Translations under genes and position numbers: made by a program
NCBI RefSeq assembly: GCF_021917145.1
Contig: NC_061071.1
Coordinates: forward strand, 3,189,953-3,253,952
DNA: 64,000 nucleotides
DNA from: Hypomesus transpacificus
Taxonomy: Eukaryota > Chordata > Actinopteri > Osmeriformes > Osmeridae
Reading direction: 5' to 3'
The notes under the pieces: model-generated
Told to the model about the DNA's origin: nothing
The model's input: the letters and a program-made list of their open reading frames with translations, nothing else
Database searches by the model: none
In this document: one piece after another, positions 39,900 through 50,611 of the stretch
How the letters are laid out: each line of letters starts with the position of its first letter
Numbering within the stretch: position 1 is the stretch's first letter

Positions 39900-40732
39900 T
39901 TTGTCGATGTTACAAAACAATACAGGAAGTAGCAAGCGAACTATGAATCCGGCTAACCCTAACTACATAACAGCTAGACACGTGGCCCCATCAGTACAGA
40001 TGTATCAGCATGACTTTACATAGCTGTATATCCCGTTAGATTTGACGCAGAAGTTACAAAACATTGCACAAGCTGTTGCAAAATCTATTGAAAGCTAGTA
40101 CTATCTTATCCCACAAACGTTGTTGTTGTCAGGTGCATACTCTTTTTACGCGGGGACGAGGTTGATCACAAATTAAAGCAACAAAGGCGCATTAAAAAAA
40201 ATAGTCAGGATGATTTTCTTACAGTAATGTCCTCCACTTTCTCGATGAATTGAGTCACAAACAAGCAATGAACGCAGCTGAACAGTTGAGGACGACAAAA
40301 AAATGTAAATAACACTACAAAGTGTTAGGATTTGAGCAATACAGCTAGACTATACATCATATTGCCGCGGGTAGACTGATTAACTAGCCAGCCAACTAGT
40401 GCTAGCTAATCAGAGCTCATAGTCAGTAGCTAGCTAGCTAGCTAGGACAGCAATTAAGACGTAAAGGGGCGACGTTTTATTTGGACCTGCCGCTAGCTAA
40501 CCAGATAGACCAGATATATAACTACTAGTTATATTGCTGGCATCCAAAAAGTAGGCATAAGTAATTAACTTTTTCGTTCCCTTAAAATATTGTCTATACT
40601 GTACTACAATGCTCGGCTAAAGCCATCTGGAAAGGAAGTTAAAGCAAGCTAGATTGCTAGACTAGTGCTGGCTGCACAATTGCATTGGCTAGCAATACAA
40701 TCATCAGCTAGCTAGTCTAGCCATTGACATAA
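39900..40732. promoter_or_regulatory. Head-to-head interval between the SelJ-type gene and setdb2
   Basis: The two start codons point away from each other across 833 bp. The sequence is rich in GCTAGCTA tetranucleotide runs (around 40430-40445). I see no TATA box in a clear position. Shared promoter function is inferred from geometry only. Confidence 0.4.
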
Positions 40733-43700
40733 ATGAAAATGGATGGAACAGAACAACCCGAAGTTGGTAAGAAAGGCATCGCACATAATTCGCCCATTAC
40801 AAGCCTAGAGAATTAATTCTCTTTCACAGATGTTTGTCTTACAATAGCGAAAGGTCTTTGAGTTGATGTCAGCGACAGCATTTTCCTACCCAGGTTAGCT
40901 AACTAGCTAGCTACAGATAATGACACTTTCACTGTGATTTCAGCCAAAGCGAAAACCTTTTGGATGGACGTTGATGTGGACCACGTTTTTGATGAATTGT
41001 GTGAATATTTAATTCAACTGAGAAGTGCAATCAAGACCTGTACAGCAACTGACAGAGGTAGCTAGCTATGCAACATAACCACACACACAGAGATAGGCCT
41101 ACTCATAATAAACATTCCATGTAAGCTAATGTACACCGTGGCTTGTGATTAATAAAACAATGGATTCTTGTTTTCCAGAGTACGTCCAGGGAATGAAAAT
41201 GATCACGTTACTAGAATCTGGATTGAGGTCAGCTCCAGCTGAAACCAATGATTCTTTTGTGGAAGTTGTTATTGGGGGAGGTAAGGGCTACTGTACTTCC
41301 ATGTGCAATGGAAGGGTATATCATTTAAATCTGCGTCATTTCTTTGTTATTGCAAGTATAGTTTATGCTTTGAATTATACATTTGGTGAACCAATAGGTA
41401 TTATTTTATAACTACCTATAGCTAGATCCTCACAGCAGCCTGTCTAATGTCAGTAGTACTGTACATTTTTGGAACCAGTGCAAGTGAAATGTGGCATGAT
41501 AGCAACAAATAGGTTGTGTTGAGCTGACAAAATCTCATCTCTTCTGTCTAGAAATGATGTCTGTCTCAGGCTTTGAGGCTGTCAGCCCACAGACCCCACT
41601 ACCTCCCCTGCAGATACAGCCCACGTCGCCCTCGTCTATCCACTTTGATGGCTCTGTGGACCCCCTGTCTCCCAGCTATGTCAGCAAAGAAGATGTAGCG
41701 TCCCCGATCCTTCCCCTCCAGCTCCACTACCAGCCCCACGACTGTAGCCAGGCCTGTATTCCCAACCTTCCCAGGTCTGCCCACTACTTCCGGTGGCACA
41801 ACCCTCTGAAGGTGCCCCTCCTCCTGAGCTTCCAGCGTCAATGTGCCGGGCCTCAGGCTATGAAGTCCAGACTAGAATCTGAGTGGGGGGAGTCAGTGGA
41901 CTCGGAGTCCTGTGACCTTGCAGAGTCGGGCGTCACGTACCAGACCCCGTGTGGACGGAGTCTACATACGCCATGGGAGGTGCTCAGCTTCCTGCTGGTG
42001 ACAGGGAGTCACAGTGTTCTGCAGATGGACTACTTCAGCTTCAACCCTAAGGTACAACTGGATTGTCCGCGACCGTTGTCGTGGCGACCAGTGCCGATGG
42101 TGCCTGCGGAGAGGGACCTAAGCCGGGGGGTGGAGCCTACACCAGTGGAACTATGCATTGGAGAAGAAGGGGCGCGGCCAGAGGAGTTTCGGTACAGGAA
42201 GGAGCGTTGGCCTCATGGCTGTTTTCTCAGCCGCGGGCCGTTGTTCAAAGCTTGCTGTGACTGCACAGATGGCTGTCTGGATGCTCAGAGCTGCGCCTGC
42301 ATCAGAATGGCCTATAGGGGGCAGCACTACCTCCACCAGCGGCTAGCTGAGCCTGTACCCACTGGGTGAGTTACTGGACGTGCTGGGTCCAAACACTACG
42401 AATGCTCGAATGGCTGTTTGTTTGTACTGTAGCATAATGTTCATATTAGTCTTGTTATTAGGACGGTGTGTGTCACAGATCCTGTGTTTTTTCCAGGATC
42501 TTTGAATGCGGTCCATGGTGCGGGTGTGAACGAAGTCTGTGTCAGAACCGTGTGGTCCAGCATGGTCTCCGTGTGCGTCTCCAGGTCTTCCAAACCGCCG
42601 ACAAGGGTTGGGGGGTGCGCTGCCGAGACGATTTGGACAGGGGCACCTTTGTATGCACTTATGCAGGTGGGATCAAACAATGGATCTGTGTGTGTACCTG
42701 TGTTCAATTATTCTAAATTCTAGTCCGTAAACCACTGATCTAAATTGTATTACTCTTTAACCCTCCTCGATCTCTCTTCCTCTATACAATCGACATAATC
42801 TCCATCCCCTTTTTCCATCTAGGTGTAGTTCTCAGGGCCTGTCTAGACCCTGACCAGCCCCTCCCACCCAAGCGTCCAAGGGCGGAGCTTCCCTCCGATG
42901 ACGAGGTGGAGGTTGTGACTGAATGGCTGGCACCCGCGGAAGGACGAGGCTGTCCGGAGCAGCTGGGACCCTCTGCCCCCACCTCACCGCCCCTCCACGT
43001 CCCTGTGATCCAAAGGCCTGCTGATTCCCTACAGCCTGATCCAGACCCCCTTCTGCTCAATGGCATGGTAAGACTGCACACATGGCAAACAGCACACAGA
43101 ATCAATGTAGTAGGGTGCGAATAAATGGGTACCTTTGTCTTAATGTCAAACTTATCTCACAAGACAATAACATAGAATCCAAATTATGCAAATCTATTTA
43201 ATCTATATCTAAATATCACAGTTGTAAAAAAGTATACTTGTTGCCAACATGTGTATTTGTATTTTCCTAGGTCAAGGCAGTAGTCGTGGGAAGTCAGGAA
43301 TTAGACCACTCTCCAACAGGTAGTGCATTTTCTGGCATATTTAGACAAACAAAATACTTTGCTTGTACTGCATATTTTTTGCAGCAGAGGCTCCTATTTC
43401 CAGTCGTTGTTTTTATCATTTTGTGATTTTGAAGGGGTTATACATGCTTTTATCTCGACCTGACTTGGCTGCTGTAATGCCAACTAGTACCAGTGTAAGT
43501 TCTAACCTTTTCTCCCCTAGCAGCCATAGACAACCCAGACCCAGAGCACTGAGAATCCCATGACAGCCTTGTGTAAACCATTCCATCTCATTTCCAGCTT
43601 TGGAGAAAGAGGAGAAAGTGGTGCAGGAAATGCCACAAATGCATTCTGAGGCGGTCAGCAAAGATCCAGACATGAAAGATCTTAAGAGAGGGACGAGTTC

Positions 43701-44219
43701 AAAGACTGCCAGACCAGACCTCAAACAGAACCCTGCAGATCAGATGTATTACCTAGACGCCACCAAAGATGGAAATGTAGGGCGCTTCATCAACGTAAGT
43801 GTCCAGAGACACAGATGTTCATTGTTTTAACCTTTTTACCTCACGAACACTTATGTGATACTATGAACCGTATATTGAATCAAATTCACACATCAATCCT
43901 TTCTAATCGTTCAATTTTATATGTTGTGCAACAGCACAGCTGTGTGCCAAACCTCTTTGTGCAGAACGTCTTCACTGACTGTCATGACCCCAACTTCCCT
44001 ATGATTGCCTTCTTCACAAACAAGTACGTTTACATCTGCTTATCTAATGCCTTCGTGAAATTGTTCTGAAGACATCCTGTTAAATTGTATTCTCCCGTTG
44101 ACAGAGTGGTGACGTCCGGGACGGAGTTAACCTGGAACTATTCTCTTGACGCAGGAAGTGACCATGACAAGGTCCCATGTCTGTGTGTTAATGATGGTTG
44201 CCAGGGACTGATGCTGTGA
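40733..44219 (+). CDS. setdb2: Histone H3K9 methyltransferase SETDB2
   Basis: Ten exons: 40733-40766, 40944-41057, 41179-41280, 41552-42365, 42497-42666, 42823-43067, 43271-43319, 43598-43794, 43935-44023 and 44105-44219, giving 642 residues (human about 719). In order: a short N-terminal region, a methyl-CpG-binding-like domain ([20 protein letters not shown]), a Cys-rich pre-SET ([20 protein letters not shown], then [16 protein letters not shown]), a SET domain split by an insertion ([20 protein letters not shown], then [18 protein letters not shown] and ELTWNY) and a post-[11 protein letters not shown]. The split SET domain and the MBD mark the SETDB family, and the short protein without Tudor domains fits SETDB2. 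It methylates H3K9 in the nucleus and represses transcription. NHSC, needed for cofactor binding, is intact. A polyadenylation signal (AATAAA) lies near 44293. Confidence 0.95.
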
Positions 44220-44660
44220 CTACAGGGAAACACCAGTGCATCATCAAGCCCTCCACACATTTAACTATTGCTTATTTTTATACAATTTGTCAAATAAAAC
44301 TTTTGAAATTAACTGATCCAACTGGTTTGTATATACAATATATTAATCTAAGAACTAGACTCAAGAGCATATGAAGTGGGAGTTCATTTCACAGCCTCTT
44401 TATCCACAACCAAAGAGACTATGCCGACCTTAAATCTGAGGAATATTTAGTTTGAGGTCCAACTGCTCTCATCCATCCTCACAGCCCGTTAAACATCCCT
44501 TGTTGTAACCCATCACTGACAAGACTAATTTACCCTAGCCTTGAGTCGCACCAAGGCTGGTATGCTATAGGCCCAAATGAACACTGGCAAGTCAACCACA
44601 TTATAATAAACTTTTATTGAATCCATTTAAAAAAATCAAAAGACAAGTGTAACCAATACA

Positions 44661-45077
44661 TTAAAACTCTTGAGAATTAATGTCTTTGGGAGAGTGGTCT
44701 TCACGAGACGCAACAGTCTTTTTGGGTAAAAGCTGTGCTTGAATGTTGGGTAAAACACCTCCTTCTGCAATTGTCACGCTACCCAGAAGTACGTTGAGCT
44801 CCTCATCATTTCTCACCGCCAGCTGAATGTGACGAGGAACAATGCGCAACTTCTTGTTATCACGGCAAGCATTTCCCGCCAACTCCAGCACCTCAGCACA
44901 CATGTACTCCATGACTGCCGCCAGATATACAGCAGCACCACTCCCGATACGGTTGGCATACCTCCCCTTTTTTAACAGGCGAGCAATGCGGCCTACTGGG
45001 AAGGTAAGACCTGCCTTGCTTGATCTGCTGGTGGACTTCTTGTCCTTTGCCACAACTGCCTTGCCACGACCAGACAT
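44661..45077 (-). CDS. Histone H2A variant, H2A.X-like, intronless
   Basis: A single 138-residue frame with the full H2A fold ([73 protein letters not shown]). Acidic-patch residues ([11 protein letters not shown] and NDEEL) are all kept. It differs from canonical H2A at many sites ([18 protein letters not shown]) and has a longer C-terminal tail ending SQEF. That matches the SQ-E/D-hydrophobic signal of H2A.X, which ATM/ATR-type kinases phosphorylate at DNA breaks. A TTTATT at 44613-44618 gives AATAAA on the coding strand, suggesting a polyadenylated variant rather than a replication-type histone. Fish oocyte H2A variants (h2af1o type) are a possible identity, which I cannot confirm. Confidence 0.92.
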   Translation of the reverse strand: MSGRGKAVVAKDKKSTSRSSKAGLTFPVGRIARLLKKGRYANRIGSGAAVYLAAVMEYMCAEVLELAGNACRDNKKLRIVPRHIQLAVRNDEELNVLLGSVTIAEGGVLPNIQAQLLPKKTVASREDHSPKDINSQEF

Positions 45078-45389
45078 CTTTAAATTCTGAGACCTGGGGG
45101 GCGACCATTTCAGATCATCATGTCAAGCAATAAAAAATATATACTGACTACCGTGGAGATTAGATTTTAAAACATATATAACAGTGTTTCTTACTCTCAG
45201 ATTAAACTCACACACAAGAAAATGCCAGCAGCGCATAGGCTACCTCATACTTACCGATGTATTAGAATGTAGAGTAGTTCTGAATAGTAGCCTAATGATT
45301 ATATTCACCTTGTTTTATATTATTTCAAAACAGTAATTGTATGATTGATGGCACCTGTTCCTTGCACCCCTCCCATTTCTCCACCAGAA

Positions 45390-45416
45390 GTCACATGACT
45401 CTTCTGATCATGTGAC
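45390..45416. promoter_or_regulatory. creg1: Paired M-box / CLEAR-like sites upstream of creg1
   Basis: GTCACATGAC at 45390-45399 and TCATGTGAC at 45408-45416 are E-box variants of the M-box/CLEAR class bound by MITF/TFEB. They are 42-68 bp upstream of the creg1 start codon and about 310 bp from the divergent H2A gene. creg1 encodes a lysosomal glycoprotein, which makes TFEB-type control plausible. Binding is not shown. Confidence 0.55.
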
Positions 45417-45457
45417 AGCTCCATAAGTTGCGACACGCATCGTTGTTTTGAAGGAGA

Positions 45458-46690
45458 ATGACTTCAACCCGTGCAATGCAGCTGGTGGTGTTTCTGTTTT
45501 GTTTAGTTGTTTCTTGCAACTTCTATCGAATACCTCCACACGAAGAAGTTGCAAGAGTGGCACGATTCGTCGCAAACCAGTGCAACTGGGCTTCAATGGC
45601 TACCATATCAACCCACGAACCTGTGAAAGGACAACCGTTCTCCAACGCATTTTCGATGAGTGACGGCCCGGTCGGTTTTGGGACAGGGGTGCCTTACATG
45701 TACCTCACCCATATGGAAATTTCCGTACAGGATTTGGAGGTGGGTACATTTCATTCTACATCCCTGACCCTAAAATAGACTGAGACTTGAGTATTTTTGT
45801 ATGGTCTAATGATTAACCCTTGTGCTGCCTTTGGGTCACTATGACCCGAAGGTTCACAACGACCCATCCATCCCATGTAATGTACGTTTTTGAAACTCAC
45901 TAGAGCTATCATGAGTCAGACGGTTTTGGTGTGTGGTGAGTGACTCAGCAAATTTAGCGACCGTCAAATCACCCAGTGAGAGGAAAAAAATTGCAGATTT
46001 CCACTGAGTTTGGGGAAACGGCTACTTTCTGCTGACACCCTGCATGCTTATACATAACAGGCCTACCTGAGTCCATTGACGTGTGTGAGTAAAATACCAT
46101 AGCCATAGTCCTAAATTCATATTTTGTATTGTGAATTTCTTTAAGGTCAACCCCCAGGCTTCTCTCTCCATGTCCCTGGCCCAGACAGACTTCTGTAAGA
46201 ACCAGGGCTATGATCCCCAAAGCCCTCTGTGCGCACACATCATTCTCTCTGGCTCTGTGGTGGAGGTAAGGACTGCTCATGAACACCAAATCTTTGGTGC
46301 AATATGTGGCGGCCGGTGTTGATTCTGTGGCGCACCTAAACAAAATAGTCAATGTGTGGGAAACACTGCTTCAGGCCCCTTTCACACACATTAATTTCAC
46401 AGTCTGAGTACACATACACGCACAAATAAATCTAGCTATTCAAGTAGGACAGCCATATTTGGATGAATTGCTATCTTGTGTCTGTATTTCAGGTCAACGG
46501 AACAGAGGGAGTGTTTGCCAAGAAAGCCCTCTTTAGTCGTCACCCAGAGATGGTAGACTGGCCAACTGACCACAACTGGTTCTTTGCCAAGATGAACATC
46601 ACCAAAGTGTGGGTGCTGGACTACTTTGGAGGGGTGAAGACAGTCACCCCAGATGAATACTTTAAGGCCACCCCCTACAAGAAGCACTGA
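45458..46690 (+). CDS. creg1: Cellular repressor of E1A-stimulated genes 1
   Basis: Three exons, 45458-45739, 46146-46265 and 46493-46690, phase 0 throughout, giving 199 residues. An N-terminal signal peptide (MQLVVFLFCLVVSC) precedes a FMN-binding split-barrel fold that in CREG is thought not to hold the flavin. Key text is VARFVANQCNWASMATISTH, SLAQTDFCKNQGYDPQSPLC and NWFFAKMNITKVWVLDYFGG, near-identical to human CREG1. Two N-glycosylation sequons are visible (NGT and NIT). CREG1 is a secreted and lysosomal glycoprotein acting in differentiation and lysosome biogenesis. Human CREG1 lies next to CD247 on 1q24, and cd247 is the next gene here in the same relative orientation. The upstream in-frame ATG at 45458 was taken as start; the one at 45476 would still keep the signal peptide. 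Confidence 0.97.
45815..46020. repeat. Dispersed teleost repeat fragment in creg1 intron 1
   Basis: It begins near an AACCCTTGTGCTGCC motif followed by the palindrome GGGTCACTATGACCC (about 45835-45849) and ACAACGACCCATCC. I recall this pattern from many fish sequences. No matching right end or target duplication was found, so the borders are approximate. Confidence 0.4.
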
Positions 46691-47693
46691 GTGAGTACCA
46701 ACAGGCCTCTTTTTAGTTTTGTTCCAATTCAGTGCCCTTTGTTGTTAGTTTCCTGTTAGAGTAATACATTGGTACAAATTTAGGAGAACATTCCCAGTTC
46801 ATTATCAAGCCATGATGAGAATCATGGGAATGGTACACAATTGGAAGACACTCTAAATATTCTGTTGGTGAAACATTTCGTCAGAGAAAAATGATCAACC
46901 AGGGGGACTGTATGTAACATGAGTGCATTAAACTGTTCTGTTTTACAACAGCCGCAAAGGATATGCTGACTAGTGTGTTCTGCCTTGTGATTCTACAGGA
47001 GGACTCGATCTTTGACATTGCTGACTGCAAACAATAAATCCCAAGTTGTATTCAAATGAATTCGGTAAAGGGGGCTGCTGATTGGAGGATGAACTGAAAG
47101 CAGAAAGCCCTGGCATGTGGAAACCCTATATGTGCCAATAGACAAATAATAGCCACTTTTTTGTAAATTGATAAAAAGGTATTGGTGTGTGATACAAGAT
47201 ATCACACAGTAGGTAATTGATTGCTGAGTGATGATGATTTTATTCACAGCTGTTTCTTTAAAAATTGGTTTGAGATGGTAGTTAGGCACACTAAAAGGAT
47301 TCCACAATGCCCACTGAACACTTTATATTGGGCAAAGTTGGATTTTACTTGTGTATGTTGGATTTGCGTGTATTTATAACTGCATTGCACTTTAACAAAT
47401 CATCTGCGTTTTGCATAACAATCAACAATCTGATCAGTGATTACTGAAAGTTTCAAATATATCAACACAATTTACCATTGTGTTGACATATTTCTTTCCT
47501 TTCTTTTTAATCAGGCAAACAAACAACTTACTATCTCCAAATCCCATGGGTTAATATGCAATTTCTACAGTTTTGTGTTTGTATTACTGCAGGAGATGCA
47601 TTGCCTCAGCGCTGATGCGCTATACAACTTGTCAGACGTACAAGTAATTCTATATTTTAGTAAACTTACTTTTCGATGATTTATATAAATAAA
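46691..47693 (+). other. creg1: Probable creg1 3' untranslated region
   Basis: No coding frame of interest. AATAAA occurs at about 47033 and again at 47688-47693, so a short and a long trailer are both possible. Confidence 0.5.
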
Positions 47694-47916
47694 GTTTTAT
47701 GTAACTTGCTTGTCAGCTTTTTATATGAATGAAAAGAAACAGCATGTACTTTCATGCTGACTAAGATGGTGTATCTTCACTTATCTAAGCATAGGATTTT
47801 AAGAAGATGGATATGTGTGCTTGTGTGAGGGCATATAGTGTATACTGTGTGTAGTGTGCGCATGTGCTAGTTTTATGCGTGAGTGTGAGCATCACTAGCT
47901 AGGTAGAACAGGGCTT

Positions 47917-48246
47917 AACCACTTCCTGCCCCCAGACTTGAGAAAGGAGAGTGAGAAGCAACAGTGAATTAGGTTAAACATCATTCTACACCAGGCTCTA
48001 CGCCCTCATCGGAGGTCATCTCAACCTATTGCAGGTCCCGAGTGTGTGAGCGTCTGTGGAAGAGAGAGATACTTTGGAAAGTCCAACTTCAGGGGACAAG
48101 TGGTACCTGCCACCTGAATAGAAAGAAGACTTGGTAACAACTCCTTTGTCTCGTGCGGAGAGGGGGCCAACCGCACCCACCCAGAGGAGAGATTAACTGA
48201 GAAAAGGGAGGCCTGCTACTCCGGACCACCACACTCCATTACCCAG
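47917..48246 (+). promoter_or_regulatory. cd247: Candidate T-cell promoter and non-coding first exon for cd247
   Basis: AACCACTTCCTG at 47917-47928 joins a RUNX core directly to an ETS core, a composite common in T-cell genes. A strong donor (CCCAG followed by GTAAGA) lies at 48246/48247, at the end of a stretch that has no ATG from about 47950. This would suit a 5' leader exon of cd247, about 5 kb upstream of its first recognised coding exon. Inference only; no transcript evidence. Confidence 0.35.
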
Positions 48247-48904
48247 GTAAGACCCCAAATGTACACACTTTGATCTGGGAGTCACTGAGCCTGCCCATCT
48301 ATACAGATGTAAACCAGGCCTAAGCAGCTTCCTAACGCTGTGTGGCACTAAGATCATCTTTGCGGCCAGCATACATGTAACGGGCAGAATGATTTTAGTA
48401 GCATGAAACTTGCAAGAAAATCAGGTACACCTTATATCTGTTAAAAAGTGTAGACATGAAAGTGCTATTCACTCGTTTCAAAAGCCATGCTATGAAAAGT
48501 ATTCTTGATCCCGTAAATACTAGAACTGTAACATGTGGTCGACAGAAATTATAGTAATACGTTGGATGCAATGTTCTGATTTGTTTGCAAATGTTTTCAA
48601 CTATAGAGGCTCATTCAAGAGATAATTTTTTTCCTACTTGTGTTAAAATTGTAAAACTACTGTACAGTATGGAGTTACACTACCTATCCACACCATTCAT
48701 GACAGAGAAAAGTATCACTCAATTATGGCGGTGACCTCCATTTCAAGAGTAAGCCATATTTGTTGAAGGCGGAAGAAGAGACCAAAACACAGCGATGTAG
48801 TCAAGCTGCACAGGTAGCTATAGCAGTAAAGAAAACAGCTTGTGTCCCACATTTACACACAGGTGTTAAGTCAGCGCCTGTAGAAAAAAAACTAATATAT
48901 TTCT

Positions 48905-49208
48905 TAAAGGTGTAACAATACACTCAGCTCACGATACAATACGTATCACGATACTGGTTGTATGATACAATACGTATCACGATATTTTGAACAACATAAA
49001 TGAAACTGAAATTCAATTAACATTTGCTTCCAAAATATGAAACATTTTCAATAATTTTCTTTGTTGTACATACAATTTAGTTAACTCAGTTCAAGCGATT
49101 TCTGTGAATGCAATGAATGCACGCAAACGTCATATTGTAAAAATACTGCCATAACTCTACGATACATATTGTAACATGTTTGTATTGCGATATATTGTTA
49201 CACCCATA
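48905..49208. mobile_element. hAT-like MITE with TAAAGGTGTAACAATA ends
   Basis: A 304-bp non-coding element. Its 16-bp terminal inverted repeats (TAAAGGTGTAACAATA and the complement of TATTGTTACACCCATA) agree at 14 of 16 positions. It is flanked by an exact 8-bp duplication, ATATTTCT, at 48897-48904 and 49209-49216. Tandem CGATACAATACGTATCACGA-type copies lie near the left end. Non-autonomous hAT family. Confidence 0.85.
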
Positions 49209-49706
49209 ATATTTCTATATGGATTGGCCAAGAAAGAACAGCATTCATCATGTATTTCTAATTAACATCTTGATTTAAAAAAAAACAGCATTATCCACTA
49301 ATTCATTCGTATTGATTGATGATCTGCTATTGTATTGTTATAAGTTACAGAATATACTTTTCCAAATCATTTATTTATAGTTTCCTATTAAAATCTCTGG
49401 TCATAAGTCTTTTGGATAACAATTTGTAATATTCATAAAAATGTATCTACTGCATAAATCTGCCACTGAAGTGTGGAGTGTACACATGCAATGACGGTGT
49501 ATATTTGTATCACAAAATCATGTTTTTCATGCTTTACTCATCTGACATGTGTGATGGTATTTGTACTGGATTTAACGACTTGCCGTACCTAATTCAAAAA
49601 CATAGATTAGTGAAAATCCATTGAGTTACCTCTTTTCCCGTGTATTGAAAATATACTATTAAAGTAGGTTTAATCTAGTTAAACCATGAAGTTCATCATG
49701 TAGGCT

Positions 49707-49817
49707 CAGTTTCCCAGACATGGATTAAGCCTGGCCTAGCCTAAAAATGTACATGGAAATCTGAATTGAATCTTTCTCTTACTTTAAGACTAGGCTTAAT
49801 CCATGTCTGGGAAACTG
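49707..49817. mobile_element. Palindromic 111-bp foldback element
   Basis: Ends are 26-bp perfect inverted repeats beginning CAGTTTCCCAGACATGGA and closing with its complement, around a roughly 60-bp centre. The RNA or single strand would fold into one long hairpin. CTCAG occurs on both flanks (about 49705 and 49821), but the exact target duplication is unclear. I recall similar text as a dispersed repeat in fish. Confidence 0.7.
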
Positions 49818-50265
49818 GGTCTCAGTATTTTCTAGGCATACTTCTGAAAACAATGACTTGCGTGTGTTTAAAACAGTGAGTTGGTGATTTTCTCATGCAG
49901 AGTAATATGTCTCAAGTAGTATGCTTGTTAGTTTCTAGTCTAAATAGGTGATACGGTGTGACTGTTATAATGTACTATTGCTACACTATGTAGTCCCTTT
50001 TGTCAACACTATTCACATCATTCAGACCACTGCATGATATCATTCTTAAATCCATCAATGATGACTTGATTTAATTAACCGTGTAAACGTATTTGTTTAA
50101 ATTCTCGGGTCTGTCATGTTTTACAAACCCCTGTTCTCCATTTAATTGTGTAACATTTGTTGACACTTAAATATATGTATAAAAGATGGTTGTAACATAA
50201 GTACTTAATCACCACAACTAAGGAACTGAATATGAATAGTGCTTGAGAAACTCATGAGGGGCCAA

Positions 50266-50611
50266 CATGTCATCCATCTAGAGATTACCACCTACATGTC
50301 ATCCATCTAGAGATTACCACCTACATGTCATCCATCTAGAGATTACCACCTACATGTCATCCATCTAGAGATTACCACCTACATGTCATCCATCTAGAGA
50401 TTACCACCTACATGTCATCCATCTAGAGATTACCACCTACATGTCATCCATCTAGAGATTACCACCTACATGTCATCCATCTGAGATTACCACCTACATG
50501 TCATCCATCTGAGATTACCACCTACATGTCATCCATCTAGAGATTACCACCTACATGTCATCCATCTAGAGATTACCACCTACATGTCATCCATCTAGAG
50601 ATTACCACCTA
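50266..50611. repeat. 29-bp minisatellite, 12 copies
   Basis: Twelve head-to-tail units starting CATGTCATCCATCTAGAG at 50266, 50295, 50324, 50353, 50382, 50411, 50440, 50469, 50497, 50525, 50554 and 50583. Ten units are 29 bp. Units 8 and 9 are 28 bp, sharing the same 1-bp loss in the TCTAGAG part. Copies are otherwise identical as read, so the array is recent or homogenised. Confidence 0.97.

Noticed and set aside
42063-42346. Alternative frames over the large setdb2 exon
   Set aside because: The 814-nt exon is explained by the MBD and pre-SET reading; the other frames lack known motifs.
43515-43560. Possible extra setdb2 exon after the CCCTAG at about 43520
   Set aside because: In the required phase it reaches a TGA after about ten codons. 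Joining 43319 to 43598 keeps the frame open.
50266-50611. Regularly spaced repeats resembling a CRISPR array
   Set aside because: Units are directly adjacent with no unique spacers and lie in a vertebrate genome; it is a minisatellite.
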